Shown one piece after another: positions 33,841 through 47,659 of a DNA stretch of 64,000 nucleotides. Position 1 is the stretch's first letter; each line of letters starts with the position of its first letter. The notes beneath the pieces were generated by a model. That model was not told the DNA's origin and did no database searches. It saw only the letters and a program-made list of their open reading frames with translations. This stretch comes from Persicaria tinctoria (taxonomy: Eukaryota; Streptophyta; Magnoliopsida; Caryophyllales; Polygonaceae): NCBI GenBank assembly GCA_037127255.1, contig JBANSL010000012.1:25306615-25370614 (forward strand), read 5' to 3'. Made by a program: the position numbers and the translations under genes.

Positions 33841-35388
33841 CTACACAGAATTACAAGACCACATTCATTAATTAAATAATGGGAAGTAAAAACAATTATA
33901 GAAGTGGATCATAATTGTAAAATAACAGTAAAAAAAAATGCAAAATAATTGTAAATAATGCAAAATAATTTCCAAACCTGTAAAGATTTGTAATAGCAAA
34001 TTAATTATACTATAAGTTAACAATATTTTTTTAAAATAAAAGTATTATATGATTTAATTTGATAGAGATGATTATTTTTTTTAAATAAACAATTTAAAAA
34101 AAAATAATGGCATAAAAGATTAAAATATCAATGAAAGATCAAAATGCATCTTTTTTATTTATGAAAACCATATTTTAAGAAGTTCAATTGTTAATGGTAT
34201 TTACAATTTATTAATATGCAATAATTATTTTCATTAGAATTGATTAAATACGGGCCCAGAATTAATAGAAAAATTATTTAGCATGTACTCTTATGTGATG
34301 TTACCATCTTATGTAAATGGCCATCAATGAACTACTCTTGATATCTATAACGATCAAATTATAAGTTTTCAAAAAAAAAATCGAATTAAATTATTTAAGT
34401 GCTAATAAAATAGAATTAACACAGTAAAAAAGATGTGCTTGTTAAAAGAACATGGCAATTATATGAAAATATGAAAACGTAAACAAATTAATATAAAAAT
34501 AAATTAATTAAAAATTGAAACATGATAAAAATTATAGGTATTAATTAATTTAAATTTAAATTGAAGGTGGGGTCATGTTTAATTAGAGTCTGCCACATAA
34601 GCCTATAGTTAAGGAAATTTTGACACATGGCAGTACCCGTGCGTAACGAACGGGATTTGTAAAATATATTATATTTTTTAGAATATATTATCATAATTTA
34701 TTTACATTATATATTAGATATATTATAATAATATGAAAATGATATAGCCAAATAATATAAATTTTGATAACAAAAAATAATCTTTATATTATATCAATAT
34801 ATAATATGTGGCAAAACATCAATGTCTCACCTTCATACTTTCCTAGAGGCATACACCTATTTTGCCTCCCCTCAAGCTTGACCCTGCTTTTTAGATGGAA
34901 AGAATTGTATATATAATTGTAGAGTGTTTTAATTAATTTTTTTTAGCATTTTAAGTTTTTTTAGTAAGTGGATTGGTTACTTTGAGTATTAAATAAAAGA
35001 AAATCAAAGCATCTTAATTTTAGTAGTTATTAATTGAAACTAAATCAACTATTTATAATAAAAGTTTAAATTGAAATTAATAAAAAAAATTATCAAAATG
35101 AGATAAGTACGTAATTTATTTTAACAAAAAATAAATAATTTATTTATTTATTTTTCATTAAGTTGATTGGTTACTTTGAGTATTAAACAAATAATTGTTG
35201 TGTTGATGGGTTGGAAGGTAAGACCAAATAATTTGGTAGTTCGGCTACATATTACACAAACGCTAGGTGAAGATCACATAAAAATGCCAGAGAAGAAATG
35301 TTCTTGTAATAAACTTAAAAGTAAAAAAAATTGCTTCATCTGCCTCTAAATATAGATCGTCCTTTTATTTTTTTGGCATGTTTTTTAA
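33841..35388. other. AT-rich transposon-derived spacer (unit 1)
   Basis: No gene recognised. Poly-A/T tracts dominate. At 34,600-34,665 the phrases GCCACATAAGC, GACACATGGCAG and the small hairpin CCCGTGCGTAACGAACGGG resemble the 3' end of plant Helitrons, but the expected CTRR terminus is not adjacent. The matching region of unit 2 is 59,833-61,380. Confidence 0.45.
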
Positions 35389-36159
35389 GAAAGTTTGTTT
35401 CCTAGGAGTATAACTATACCATGTATATTTTGAATAGCATATGCAAAAACATTATAAATTTAATCCTCTTGTTGGACAGCTTTCAAGGCATAAAGGGCCT
35501 GTATGGTTTCTATTTATCTTTTTTAAGCTTCTGAATTGTACATTCCACTTGTTTCTCAAAATTAGTTACACTATGCTACCCTTATACTTTGAGTTAGGTA
35601 CGTGGTCTTGAATTTAATTCCTTCACTCCGCATATGCTTGCTTCTGGGGGTTGATGATGGTGAAATCTGCATTTGGGATCTGGCTAAACCAGCTGAGCCT
35701 TCCCACTTTCCTCCTCTTAAGGTATGTATCCATGATTTTCTGTTTAGTTCATTTGTGGTTGTAGACCTTTTGGTTTGATGGTGCAAATCTTTTTAAGCAT
35801 GCTCGAGCTTTTGAATTTTAATATTCAATATGCCTTGTCTGCCTCACATTCTTTTGATTGCTTGTGTTTAGTTTTACTTCTTTCTATTTTATTTTTGGAG
35901 CTGCAACATTTCTAGGAGCTTTGTTCCCAAGAAAAAATAAGCACGTTGAACATTTAAGCTTGAGCTCTTAAATGGTTAGAGCTCCTAGTTAAGCTTGTTT
36001 TCCAAATGCAAGAGAAGTTGAATACTGCGGCATGTGAGATGATCTTGTCTGGCAAAGGCTGGCCTGTTCAAGAAAATTATCTCACAAGCTACTCTGAAGT
36101 TTCTTTGTTCTGTTCATTCGAAGAAAAATTATGTCCAATATTTGGTTGATTTGTCAGCA
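35389..36159 (+). pseudogene. SEC31-like fragment C (unit 1)
   Basis: Near-copy of fragment A, 15,150 bp downstream; exon ii is 35598-35721 with the same five-G frameshift. It begins AGAAAGTTTGTTTCCTAGGAG, the bases that precede fragment B, so C extends a little further left than A. Confidence 0.72.
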
Positions 36160-36334
36160 GAAAGTTTGTTTCCTAGGAGTATAACTATACCATGTATATT
36201 TTGAATAGCATATGCAAAAACATTATAAATTTAATCCTCTTGTTGGACAGCTTTCAAGGCATAAAGGGCATGTATGGTTTCTATTTATCTTTTTTAAGCT
36301 TCTGAACTGTACATTCCACTTGTTTCGATTGCCC
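36160..36334 (+). pseudogene. SEC31-like fragment D, cut by tandem junction J1
   Basis: A copy of the start of fragment B, 771 bp after C. It includes exon i (with a CAT for CCT change at the end, A36270) and stops at CACTTGTTTC (36326). Then come 8 filler bases GATTGCCC and the R1 LTR from TTGGATGAGG (36335). The intact repeat would continue TCAAAATTAG. Confidence 0.8.
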
Positions 36335-37218
36335 TTGGATGAGGTCTTGGATGGTCCCGCATCAATCTCCCTTTCTTGAAAATGATTCGTCCTCGAATCC
36401 AAGGTCGCATATGATTCCGCAAAGACATCCACACGAACTCCTGGATCGAAAACCTCATGCCCATGGAAACTCGTCTCAAGACTGATTGATGTAGGGATTG
36501 ACCACTCCTCGATGGATATCGTCTCAGTTTTATCTACAAAATCATGAAAAGAAACTTTATGAGTGCATAATTCAGAGTCCATATGAATGTCATGATGTTC
36601 TAATGTAATATACACTTGAGTTTGGTCAATGATCCCTAAGTTTCCATCCAAAGCTAGCAAGTTTTCATCCTTTTCCAAGGCTGAATTTTCAATGAAGTCA
36701 AAGCTAGCAATAGTAGAAGATGTTTCATCATCAATGATCAAAACAGAAACTTTGCCTTTCTCTAAGCATTTAGTATGACACAATTCTTCTCTTTGATTAT
36801 CATCACAAGGCTTAGGTTGAACACTTAAAACCTTACTATCAATCAAAGAATCATCATGCTCAGATTCAATGCAAACATTATCATCATAGGCAATTAAATT
36901 AAAACCTAGATCATCATTATTATCAACATGCTCTACATTTTCTGCAATAAAAGAAGCATCTATGCTAGTAGAAACATGATATTGAATAGCATTATTAAGG
37001 GTAATAGGAAGATTTTCTGCCCTTTCATTAGATAGCACTTCAGTTTTAGGTGGGACTCCTTGTCCAAACACCGTATTAGAGCCAAAACGCTGAAACTCAT
37101 ATGCCGTAAAGCTTTGATCCAAGTTAACCAAGTCTTCATTGGTCACCAAATTCTCTTGGATCTTAGCTAACTTCTCCATGACGGTACTGAACCAGTCATT
37201 GCCCTGACTATTAGACAT
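36223..37218 (-). CDS. R1 ORF with junction-created C-terminus (unit 2)
   Basis: 331 residues. It is the same as the unit 1 ORF except for Asn for Ser in MSNSQGN, up to GPSKTSS. There the frame crosses the tandem junction and reads antisense through SEC31-like fragment D, ending TCPLCLESCPTRGLNL. The basic tail of the unit 1 protein is lost. This chimeric reading frame is an accident of the junction; no evidence of expression is visible. Confidence 0.5.
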   Translation of the reverse strand: MSNSQGNDWFSTVMEKLAKIQENLVTNEDLVNLDQSFTAYEFQRFGSNTVFGQGVPPKTEVLSNERAENLPITLNNAIQYHVSTSIDASFIAENVEHVDNNDDLGFNLIAYDDNVCIESEHDDSLIDSKVLSVQPKPCDDNQREELCHTKCLEKGKVSVLIIDDETSSTIASFDFIENSALEKDENLLALDGNLGIIDQTQVYITLEHHDIHMDSELCTHKVSFHDFVDKTETISIEEWSIPTSISLETSFHGHEVFDPGVRVDVFAESYATLDSRTNHFQEREIDAGPSKTSSKGNRNKWNVQFRSLKKINRNHTCPLCLESCPTRGLNL

Positions 37219-38531
37219 TGCAAATAAAGATAAACAAAGAACTACGTCAAGATTAGCAAAATATAAACAACCTCACAATGTGTTTCGCTCACACTCCCTC
37301 TCTGATTGGTATGTCACGCTTGCTAGGGCAATCCGCTTTGGGCAAATCAACAACCAAGCAAAAGAACTAAGCAATCAAAGTATGCAATCAATAGAATGAA
37401 TGAAACAACAACCAAGAAGTACTCAACAAGGGGCTGTAGTACTTCGACAGAAACCAAACAAGCAACAAGAAGTACTCGATATGGACAAGAGAACACTCGA
37501 CAAGGGTCTAGTGTACTCGACACAAGCAAACAACAACTCAAAGCAATGAAGAGAACTCGACAAAGGGCTGAGAACTCCTCGATACAAACAACTCAGCACT
37601 CTACAATGGTATAAGTGCTCGACAACAGCCACCAAACAACTCGATAAGGCTGTAAATAAAAGAAAATAAAAGAAAAACTAAGAAAGAATGGAAATTTACC
37701 TCTTTTTGATTGAAAACCTTTAAGTTAGGACGTTGTAGTTGCAGGATAGGGTTTCAATTTTTGTGGAGGTGTATGTGTTTAGGATAGGGTATGTTGACTA
37801 GGGGTGAGAAAAAGGGGTTCACCAATTGTCCTTGGGAGCTTTCTTGCACTAGATCAACAAAACACTTTCATTTTTTTTTTTGAACTTACTTTTACCCCTA
37901 GTGAATTTTATCCTCCTAGGTCCAAGCTTTAAAATTGATTTCGAAACTGTTTTTTTTTTCCTAATGCAAGAAAGACTCTAGATGAAAATAGGACTCGAAA
38001 ATTTGAAGCTAATGGTGATAGAAGATAAAAATTCAGCCCTAAGATAAATAAATAGACAACTTTAGATAAAATAGGAAAGTGGATATATCTTTAGCCTTTT
38101 TAGGTAGTTGATAGATATAATGGAAATTATTATCCAACAACTTAATAAAATTTGATTTTAGGCAATGGATAAAAGATAAATCAAAATTCCCAAAGATAGA
38201 ATAGATAAACAAAAGGATAGAAAAGATAGAACAAACTAGGGTTTGCTCTTTGTGTGGTGGTAGAGTCGGCCAAGCAAGGACTTATGGGGACAGCTAGGGC
38301 TGCCGTCGGCGGTTAGAGTACACAACAGGGGCTGTGCACACTTGTGGTCGACTCCACTGGTCTCGACTAGGCTTTGTGTTTAGGCTATGCAATCACAAAC
38401 AATCACAAACTCAAGATTAGTGCAAGAATCAATAAAGAATTGCAAGAAGTAAATAACCAAAGCAAGAAAAGGACTCTTTTTGTGGGTTTTTGTGTTTAGG
38501 AAAAGAAAAGACTCAATCTTGATGTCGGAAA
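37219..38531 (-). other. R1 leader (unit 2)
   Basis: Counterpart of 11227-12539; no difference noticed. No ORF of note; CTCGA-rich block at about 37,422-37,657. Confidence 0.5.
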
Positions 38532-39654
38532 CCAAAGCTCTGATGTCAATTTGATACGGGGTTAGCCGTTTGGTGGTCCGATCTTCGACAACAAGCAAGA
38601 ATGAACAAGAACTAAAGACGCATCAATGAAAGACTCTCAAGATACGCAAGAAAGATGCAAGATTTATGCAAGACTCAACAAGACTCAAAGAACGCAGCAA
38701 GAACAATGCAAGATTCGACCAAGATAGATCAAGATCGATCAAGAATGTAACAAGACTCGACAAAACAGTAGCAAAGACTCGAAATTGATATGAAGACGCG
38801 ACCGATAAGGACTGAGTCGATCTATATAGAACAAGATAAAGACCCCAGGCCTCCGTAGAGGGTAGGAACCAATACCAATGACTATATAACCCGCCTCTAC
38901 AACCCTACACAATCAAGCGGACAACTTGAAGGCACAAGGAGGGGGCTTGTGGATACTAGATTCACCAAGTCTTGCGAAGTTGGTGAACGACAAAGCAAAC
39001 CAAGTTAGATCAATACCAATAGTTTCAATTGAAGAGCACAGCTCTATTCAATCGACAAACACTCATTGTGTTTCACACAAAAGGAGAGAATTCTAATTCA
39101 TTATAATCTGAATTGTTCTACATAAGGGTGATCGACTTATATAGCCATCACATAGGCATGTTGGGCCGAAAATAGTAAAAGAACTAAATAAACTAACAAC
39201 TTATGGAATTAATAAAATAATATCTAAAGTTTCCTAAAATAACTTAAGTAAAAGAAATACTAAATAGGAAATAAATATAATGTTCCAAAACTTTAACAAA
39301 ATCCCGTCAAAACCAGCAGCAGCTCAAAGAATGTGGATTTCGTCCAAGCTATAGGTCGAATCTGGAAAAATCTTCAACAGAAAAGTTGTATCTCTTCGTT
39401 CTCGTTCCAACAAGGTATGGCACGCCTCAATCCGATAAATATTGAATCCGTACGACCCATTTTACAGAGACGTCAAAAAGCTGTCAAAATTCTGAACGAG
39501 GGTCTAAAAGGTCATTCAACCAGGCTTGCACCTTTGGAGCTTCTCCCATGGTGGAGCCTTCTTCTTCCTCTTTAGAACGACTTCAATCGCACGAGCTCGC
39601 ATCATAGGTGTGTCCGAAGGTGTCTTGGATGAGGTCTTGGATGGTCCCGCATCA
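38532..39654 (-). repeat. R1 primer binding site and 5' LTR (unit 2)
   Basis: The primer site is at 38532-38548 and the LTR at 38552-39654, counterparts of 12540-12556 and 12560-13662. In this unit the 3' LTR is reduced to about 30 bp (36335-36364), so R1 can no longer be called a complete element here. Confidence 0.78.
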
Positions 39655-40054
39655 CCGACAGATGTGCACAATGAACTAGACAGAATAAACATACGTTTTT
39701 TTTTTTTCTGGATCAAGGACCAAAATTACAAACCTCTGATAGGATGGAATAAAATATGCAAATAAAAAAAATATGAAGGCCTGGGAAACAAAGAACATGA
39801 ATAAAGCCTTGCAATTGAAACTATTGTGGAAAATCCTCGTAGAACCCCACAACCAATGAATTAGAATAATACGAGGAAAATACTTGAAAAATGGCCAAAT
39901 TTGGGAATATAAGAGGAAGAAAAACACATCGTGACAATGGGCTAAATTAATCGAACTAAAGGATGAGTTCTGTGCTGGACTTAATCGGAAACGGAAAAAC
40001 AATAAAGTTTTGGAAAGACAAATGGTTAGACGATGATCGTCCGAAAGGACGCTC
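39655..40054 (+). pseudogene. LINE reverse-transcriptase fragment (unit 2)
   Basis: Counterpart of 13663-14060 with the same stops. Its poly-T (about 39,696-39,707) is three bases longer than in unit 1, and C39850 replaces T13855. Bases 40,055-40,460 are the katanin upstream region. Confidence 0.68.
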
Positions 40055-43000
40055 TTGGGTGGTGGTACAACCGTGGTTGACACCACCCAAACTTTCGCCT
40101 TATATATAAAAAAAGACCATTTAAAGAGTGATTTTCTGTAATTTTTAATTTAAAGAGTGGTTAAGTGAAAACTCCCGTGTCCAAATGGTGGTTTTATGTA
40201 AATTTCCCAATTTAATAACCTGTTTTAATTGTTTTTTAATTAAAAAAAAAACAATATGTACGAAAAAATAATGCGAGGGCTTGTTCTTGACAGTGGACGG
40301 TGTTCCTCCACAAAGTTTCCCCCCATCTCAGAAGGTCAAGTGCAAGCTCGGAAAATGGCGTTCCCCTAGAGTTTAATCTTCCGGATCTGATTCCATTCAA
40401 ATCGCAGTTTCTTCTTCCACTGTCAAGCTTGTCATCTCTCACTGTGGGAATCTCCAGAGAATGGCCGGAGCAACAACTCTGACGGGGCTGCAGGATCACC
40501 TGAAGCTGGCGAGGGAATACGCTTTGGAAGGGCTCTACGATACTTCCGTTATCTTCTTCGATGGCGCCATTGCGCAGATCAACAAGTAGTTTCTTCTTCT
40601 CCTCCTCTTTTATTTATTTGTTTATTTTCCCCTGAAAAACCCTAGCTTCTCTGTGATCATTTCTGTTTCTGTTTCTTTCTTTTTTGCTTTCGGCTAATCT
40701 ATAGGGTGTTTATTGTTACAGATCTGGTAAGACTGGTATCTGATATGGATCGACTGTTCATTTGGTATGGAAGGGTTTTTGAACCTCGGGAATTAGTGTG
40801 TTTAGTTTGAATATTCGTGCTTTGGTGAACAGAGTAGATCAATTGCTTAATCATTCGTGAATACTGTTTCTAACTGTAGGCATTGTTGTAGAACTAGAAT
40901 AATCTACTACTCTTTGTCAATTGAAAACGTTTTAGTCAATGCAGAATCAGATTTAAGAAGGTGTTGTTTATAAATTCATTTTTCAGATTTCCCAAAGTTT
41001 AGTTGAGATTGGATCTGTTTTCTTTCATTTTCTGTCAGGCACTTAAACACACTTGATGATCCTCTCATTCGCTCGAAATGGATGAATGTGAAAAAAGCTA
41101 TTGCTGAGGAATCAGAAGTTGTAAAACAGTTGGATGCTGAGAGAAGATCCTTTAAGGATGCTCCTGTAGGACGTCGCGCTCCTTCTCCTCCAATTTCCTC
41201 TAAATCATCATTTGTTTTCCAGCCATTGGACGAGTACCCAACTTCTTCTGCGCCTCCCATTGATGATCCTGATGTTTGGAGGCCTCCGAGTCAGGACAGT
41301 AATAGGAGGCCTGCTAGATCTGGTCAAATGGCCACAAGAAAATCAAATCAAGATGGTGCTTGGGCTCGCAGCTCTGTGAGGCCGGGTACAACTGGTCGTG
41401 GCACAAGAGGTGGCGCTTCTACCAAAAGCAATACTGGGGTTCGTGCATCATCTACTGGAAAGAAAGGAACAGGCTCTGTTAAGACCAAGGGAGATTCATC
41501 TGTAAGTCTCATCTACCATTTATCTGTGCTTGGCTTATAATCCCTAGTGGAACTTTTAACCCAAAATGTTACCTGTTACTGTACACATGGGACATTGAAA
41601 ATTGACACACTTATCGCTATTACTTCAGTTGCCGTGGAACAATTTTTTGTCAATTGGAATGTTTTCCCTAGTTTTATTAATTTATTACTAAATTCAAGGA
41701 AGCTTGTTAACCTTTTCACTAAAATAACGTGTAGCATTTAAGTAATGCCTTCATTAGGATTTGTCCTTGTTACGGTGGAAGAAAGTAGAACAGTAAACTA
41801 AGAAAAAATAACATGTAAAAAGCATGACCAGACCATCTATCCATGTGTTATTATTTTATATTGAGGTTTAGTGTTGATTGATTGTGGTATTACCATCTGG
41901 TTCATTCTACTTCTGGTTTAAATATGGCTGTGAGGTGGTTCTGTATAAATATTGAAGCTTTTCTCTTGGAATATGATTATTACTTATAGCAACAATACTA
42001 GACATGCTTATATTATGGTTGCTGTTTTTATTTATTTATTTCTTACTGACTTTTATGGTTTTCAGAATGGCGATGCAGAGGATGGGAAGTCAAGTAGGGG
42101 ACAATATGAGGGTCCTGACCCTGACTTGGCTGCAATGCTTGAGAGGGATGTCTTGGATTCTAGCCCTGGAGTCAAATGGGAGGATGTAGCTGGGTTGACC
42201 GAAGCAAAAAGACTTCTTGAGGAAGCTGTTGTTCTTCCGTTATGGATGCCTGATTATTTCCAGGTATGCTATGGCTGCTGTATAATGTAGCATTTGATTA
42301 AGATTTGTTTTTTCATGCATTGAATAGTATTGATGTAGACTATGTTATCCTACTTTAGTATTTGTTTGACAAACAAAACATGAGAAAATCAATCAACAAA
42401 AGATGTAATTGACATTGACGATTTACCTTAAACATCAACTGCTTTGCAGTTTGCAGTTTTGCACATAAAAAGTAGTTGTAGCACTTGCCTTTTAAATGAC
42501 TTCTTAATGTGAGTTTTTTTTTAAAATTACTGTAACAACATTCATAAGGGGCATAATACAACCTCCACTCCATTTTCTTCCATTTGGAAAGATTTTTTGT
42601 ATCAAATTTTTTGTCGCTCCATTCTTTCATCGGTAAAGGTTCAATAATTAATCATGCTCATCATTACTTTTAGCATAAAGTGTCTTGAATAGGAATTTCA
42701 AATTTTATTTGATCTCGAAGGAAAAAAACAACAAATTGGAATAATATGAGAAGTTGAAGAGTTGAACTAGGAACTCTGCAAGCGAGTAACTATTACACGG
42801 CAGTCGCTCCAATTTTTTTAGGAGATAATTCATTGCAATTGTTTTTTAAGCCAGTTAAAATTTTCTTGTTTAACCCGATTTTCTTCCAAATGACAAATGA
42901 TTCGGGATGGAGGGAGTATTATTGTTGGCGTGAGTTTAGTAATTATGCAAGTATCTTGGGATAGCCTTGAAAGGAATGACAAGAAAATGAAGTGGACATC

Positions 43001-43079
43001 TGGAATATAAGGAAGTTGTACCTCATTTAAAAAATTTCTGCTAGACTTTATCAAGAAATAAGTGAATGAAATTATTGAT

Positions 43080-43267
43080 ATGTTACACGGAAGAGGATAC
43101 AAAATGGGACACACAACAGGAAATGGAAACAGAAAAGGAGAAACATCAATTCATTTGGAATGTTAATAATTTTACATAAAAATGTCTGTTTTCGTGTTTC
43201 TGAGTTTTCGAGTTTCCCTAGGAACAGAAACGGGAAACACGATCCGTTTGGAGTTTCCGTGTAACAT
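43080..43267. mobile_element. Small TIR element in katanin intron 3 (unit 2)
   Basis: Copy of 17086-17273, with the same 13-bp ends ATGTTACACGGAA / TTCCGTGTAACAT. Confidence 0.55.
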
Positions 43268-43862
43268 AGATTTATGGTACTGCATTGCATCTTCTGTCAT
43301 GTTTTTCCTATTTTATCCATTCTTTTCTATTTGTGGTGGGGACTCTTCCTTTTTCCAATTAAATGGCATTAATACCTTAATGGAACTTGGCTTAAAATTG
43401 TTTATATTCTAGCAGAGTGGTCTGGACTCGTCTAATACCGGTTTCTTTCAAAATTTAATCCATAACTGTATGTAATGAGAATGCGGTTAATGAATATAAT
43501 CAGTCATATTAAATAACATAGATGTGTCTCTTATCACCAGTTATCTCAAATTATTACTTACAAATATCTAACCTATTCGCAATCAGCCTATAGCATGTCT
43601 GCCCCTGGAGTTCAGCACCTTTATCATAGTGTATGCTGCTGAATTATTCTAGTCTATCCAGCTGACTCAGCTGATCCTTTTCCCACAGTTTCTCTACACA
43701 AATTATGTTAATCTATTGAATATATCATTTGTCAGTTAAATGACTTGGTGGCTAGGATTAGATTTGGATAGATGGCCATTGGATAACATGCTCATAGTTA
43801 TCATCAGCATCGCTTATGGTTAAACACTTAAACTTGTCTTTAGTTTTCTCATTCCATGTTAA

Positions 43863-44159
<297 letters not shown>

Positions 44160-44413
44160 TAAGGTCTTTTAGTCTTTAAGTGGATTATATTTCCTCAATG
44201 ATTCCAGCAATTTGTATTCCCTTAATTTCCCATATAACATGTTCTCTTCGTATACTAGTTCTCCCTCATGTACCCTATCCTCTCTCCTTGTTTAGTTTCA
44301 CCAGCTTTTCAATCTCTTTAACTTTTGATTTGTTATTCCTCACCCTTGTTTGCCTGATGAGCATAATTGCACCTTTTATTTCCCCATCTGCTCATAGTGT
44401 GCAAATAAATTGA

Positions 44414-44614
<201 letters not shown>

Positions 44615-45067
44615 TAATATTCACCTTTAAAACGTAGGTCACGACCTTTATTCCTTTCCTTGTGTTCATGCTTATGATATGTAGAACAATTAGCTTGTAA
44701 GGACCACATTTATGCTGCTGATGGTTATTTTGACCGATTAATCTCCAAATTGGCTAATAATATCATAATCTTATAAATCAACCCAGGCCAGCTTTGGTGT
44801 CGTCAAATTAACATCTCAAACTATTACTCTCTATGGTTAATTTGAATTGTTGATTAACAGGAGACGGCTGGAAAAACGTATATATATACCTCTTCCAAAC
44901 TTTGAGAGCAGAAAGGAGCTCATACGCATCAATTTGAAATCTGTTGAGGTGAATATACATTACTCTGTCTTGTTGAATGATCTTGTATAGTTGTATTCTT
45001 ATATTCTATTTTCTGGCAATGTTTTTTCATACCACTACCCATTTCGACTTTGAGTTGGCTGCTTGAT

Positions 45068-45405
45068 TGAACCCATCAACCCACCGAGTACAAGGATCTT
45101 CTTGTACACAGGAAACCTCTCAAGCAAGAATCTTGCAATGAGGAATTTATGACTTTTTTTTATTGAATAAACTTTTGGAATTCTGAATAATACAAAAACT
45201 CTAGCAATGGCCTTATATAGGCCTTTACTAACCTAGAAGATTAATAGGATAAGGCTTACCTTCTTAATGCTAGAATTAGAAAACACTAGATAATATGATA
45301 AACTACCGTATAATATAAGGATTTATTTCATAAAATACAAGGTAATAGACTCCATTAATTATCAAGATAATAAACTAATTTGTTTACTAATGTGGGATCA
45401 TATCA
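45068..45405 (-). mobile_element. Solo LTR in katanin intron 6 (unit 2)
   Basis: Copy of 19074-19411; no difference noticed. Confidence 0.5.
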
Positions 45406-46247
45406 CAGTTATAGTGCTACTTGAGCAGAAGGAACTGCTGAACTTTGCCTTTTGACTATGTTTTCAACGGACAATGTGGTTCACTAGAGCTAATTGCTTC
45501 TTTTGCTTCTTTTGCCATGAAGTAGCAGCTCAATAACCATTTTTCATTTGGAGGCCATTAGGAGTTTAGGACCAACCTCTCTGGAAATGCAAGTTTGCTT
45601 ACAATACATTATTACGTTGCATAGATGTGTTGGTAAGATAGCCTTTTGGCACTGTCTATGTTCGCGGGTTCTAGTATTAAAGAAGGTTGAACTTGTGTTA
45701 AAGATAGGGAAGTGGGATTGAGGGTTGCATTGGTGTGCCCTTTTGGAATGGGACGTAGGGCTTGTCACTAGTGTTCATGAGAATTATACAGGTGGAATTA
45801 GTGAGAAACTTGTGAATTTCTGATTATTTGAAGAACTTCCGGAAACCTCTCTTTCCCAACTGTAGTCGACACAGCTCATCTGTTTTGCCTTCCGCCCTGG
45901 ACTGCTAGTGCTTCTGCCATCTTGCATTGAATTTGATGTGTGATTGTTGCATCCTTTAATTTGATGTGTGATTGTTGCAACCTTCGATTTTCATCTATTC
46001 TTTCTCGAGTTTTAAGTTGCCTGCGCATATGCCACTTATCCACTATGATAGTTTTGGGGTTAAATATATTCAAATGTTGAATCATACATTTTTGAACTTT
46101 ACATGTTATGTCGAAATCCAGATGGCTGCCGATGTTAATATCGAAGATGTGGCACGAAGAACAGAAGGATACAGTGGAGACGATCTAACAAACGTTTGCA
46201 GAGACGCTTCTCTCAATGGCATGAGGCGCAAAATAGCTGGAAAGACC

Positions 46248-47659
46248 AGGAGTATAACTATACCATGTATATTTTGAATAGCATATGCAAAAACATTATA
46301 AATTTAATCCTCTTGTTGGACAGCTTTCAAGGCATAAAGGGCCTGTATGGTTTCTATTTATCTTTTTTAAGCTTCTGAATTGTACATTCCACTTGTTTCT
46401 CAAAATTAGTTACACTATGCTACCCTTATACTTTGAGTTAGGTACGTGGTCTTGAATTTAATTCCTTCACTCCGCATATGCTTGCTTCTGGGGGTTGATG
46501 ATGGTGAAATCTGCATTTGGGATCTGGCTAAACCAGCTGAGCCTTCCCACTTTCCTCCTCTTAAGGTATGTATCCATGATTTTCTGTTTAGTTCATTTGT
46601 GGTTGTAGACCTTTTGGTTTGATGGTGCAAATCTTTTTAAGCATGCTCGAGCTTTTGAATTTTAATATTCAATATGCCTTGTCTGCCTCACATTCTTTTG
46701 ATTGCTTGTGTTTAGTTTTACTTCTTTCTATTTTATTTTTGGAGCTGCAACATTTCTAGGAGCTTTGTTCCCAAGAAAAAATAAGCACGTTGAACATTTA
46801 AGCTTGAGCTCTTAAATGGTTAGAGCTCCTAGTTAAGCTTGTTTTCCAAATGCAAGAGAAGTTGAATACTGCGGCATGTGAGATGATCTTGTCTGGCAAA
46901 GGCTGGCCTGTTCAAGAAAATTATCTCACAAGCTACTCTGAAGTTTCTTTGTTCTGTTCATTCGAAGAAAAATTATGTCCAATATTTGGTTGATTTGTCA
47001 GCAGAAAGTTTGTTTCCTAGGAGTATAACTATACCATGTATATTTTGAATAGCATATGCAAAAACATTATAAATTTAATCCTCTTGTTGGACAGCTTTCA
47101 AGGCATAAAGGGCCTGTATGGTTTCTATTTATCTTTTTTAAGCTTCTGAACTGTACATTCCACTTGTTTCTCAAAATTAGTTACACTGTGCTACCCTTAT
47201 ACTTTGAGTTAGGTACGTGGTCTTGAATTTAATTCCTTCACTCCGCATATGCTTGCTTCTGGGGGCTGATGATGGTGAAATCTGCATTTGGGATCTGGCT
47301 AAACCAGCTGAGCCTTCCCACTTTCCTCCTCTTAAGGTATGTATCCATGATTTTCTGTTTAGTTCATTTGTGGTTGTAGACCTTTTGGTTTGATGGTGCA
47401 AATCTTTTTAAGCATGCTCGAGCTTTTGAATCTTAATATTCAATATGCCTTGTCTGCCTCACATTCTTTTGATTGCTTGTGTTTAGTTTTACTTCTTTCT
47501 ATTTTATTTTTGGAGCTGCAACATTTCTAGGAGCTTTGTTCCCAAGAAAAAATAAGCACGTTGAACATTTAAGCTTGAGCTCTTAAATGGTTAGAGCTTC
47601 TAGTTAAGCTTGTTGTCCAAATGCAAGAGAAGTTGAATACTGTGGCATGTGAGATGATA
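46248..47659 (+). pseudogene. SEC31-like fragments A and B (unit 2)
   Basis: Counterparts of 20254-21665. Exon ii copies are 46442-46565 and 47213-47336, each with the extra G. Confidence 0.72.
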
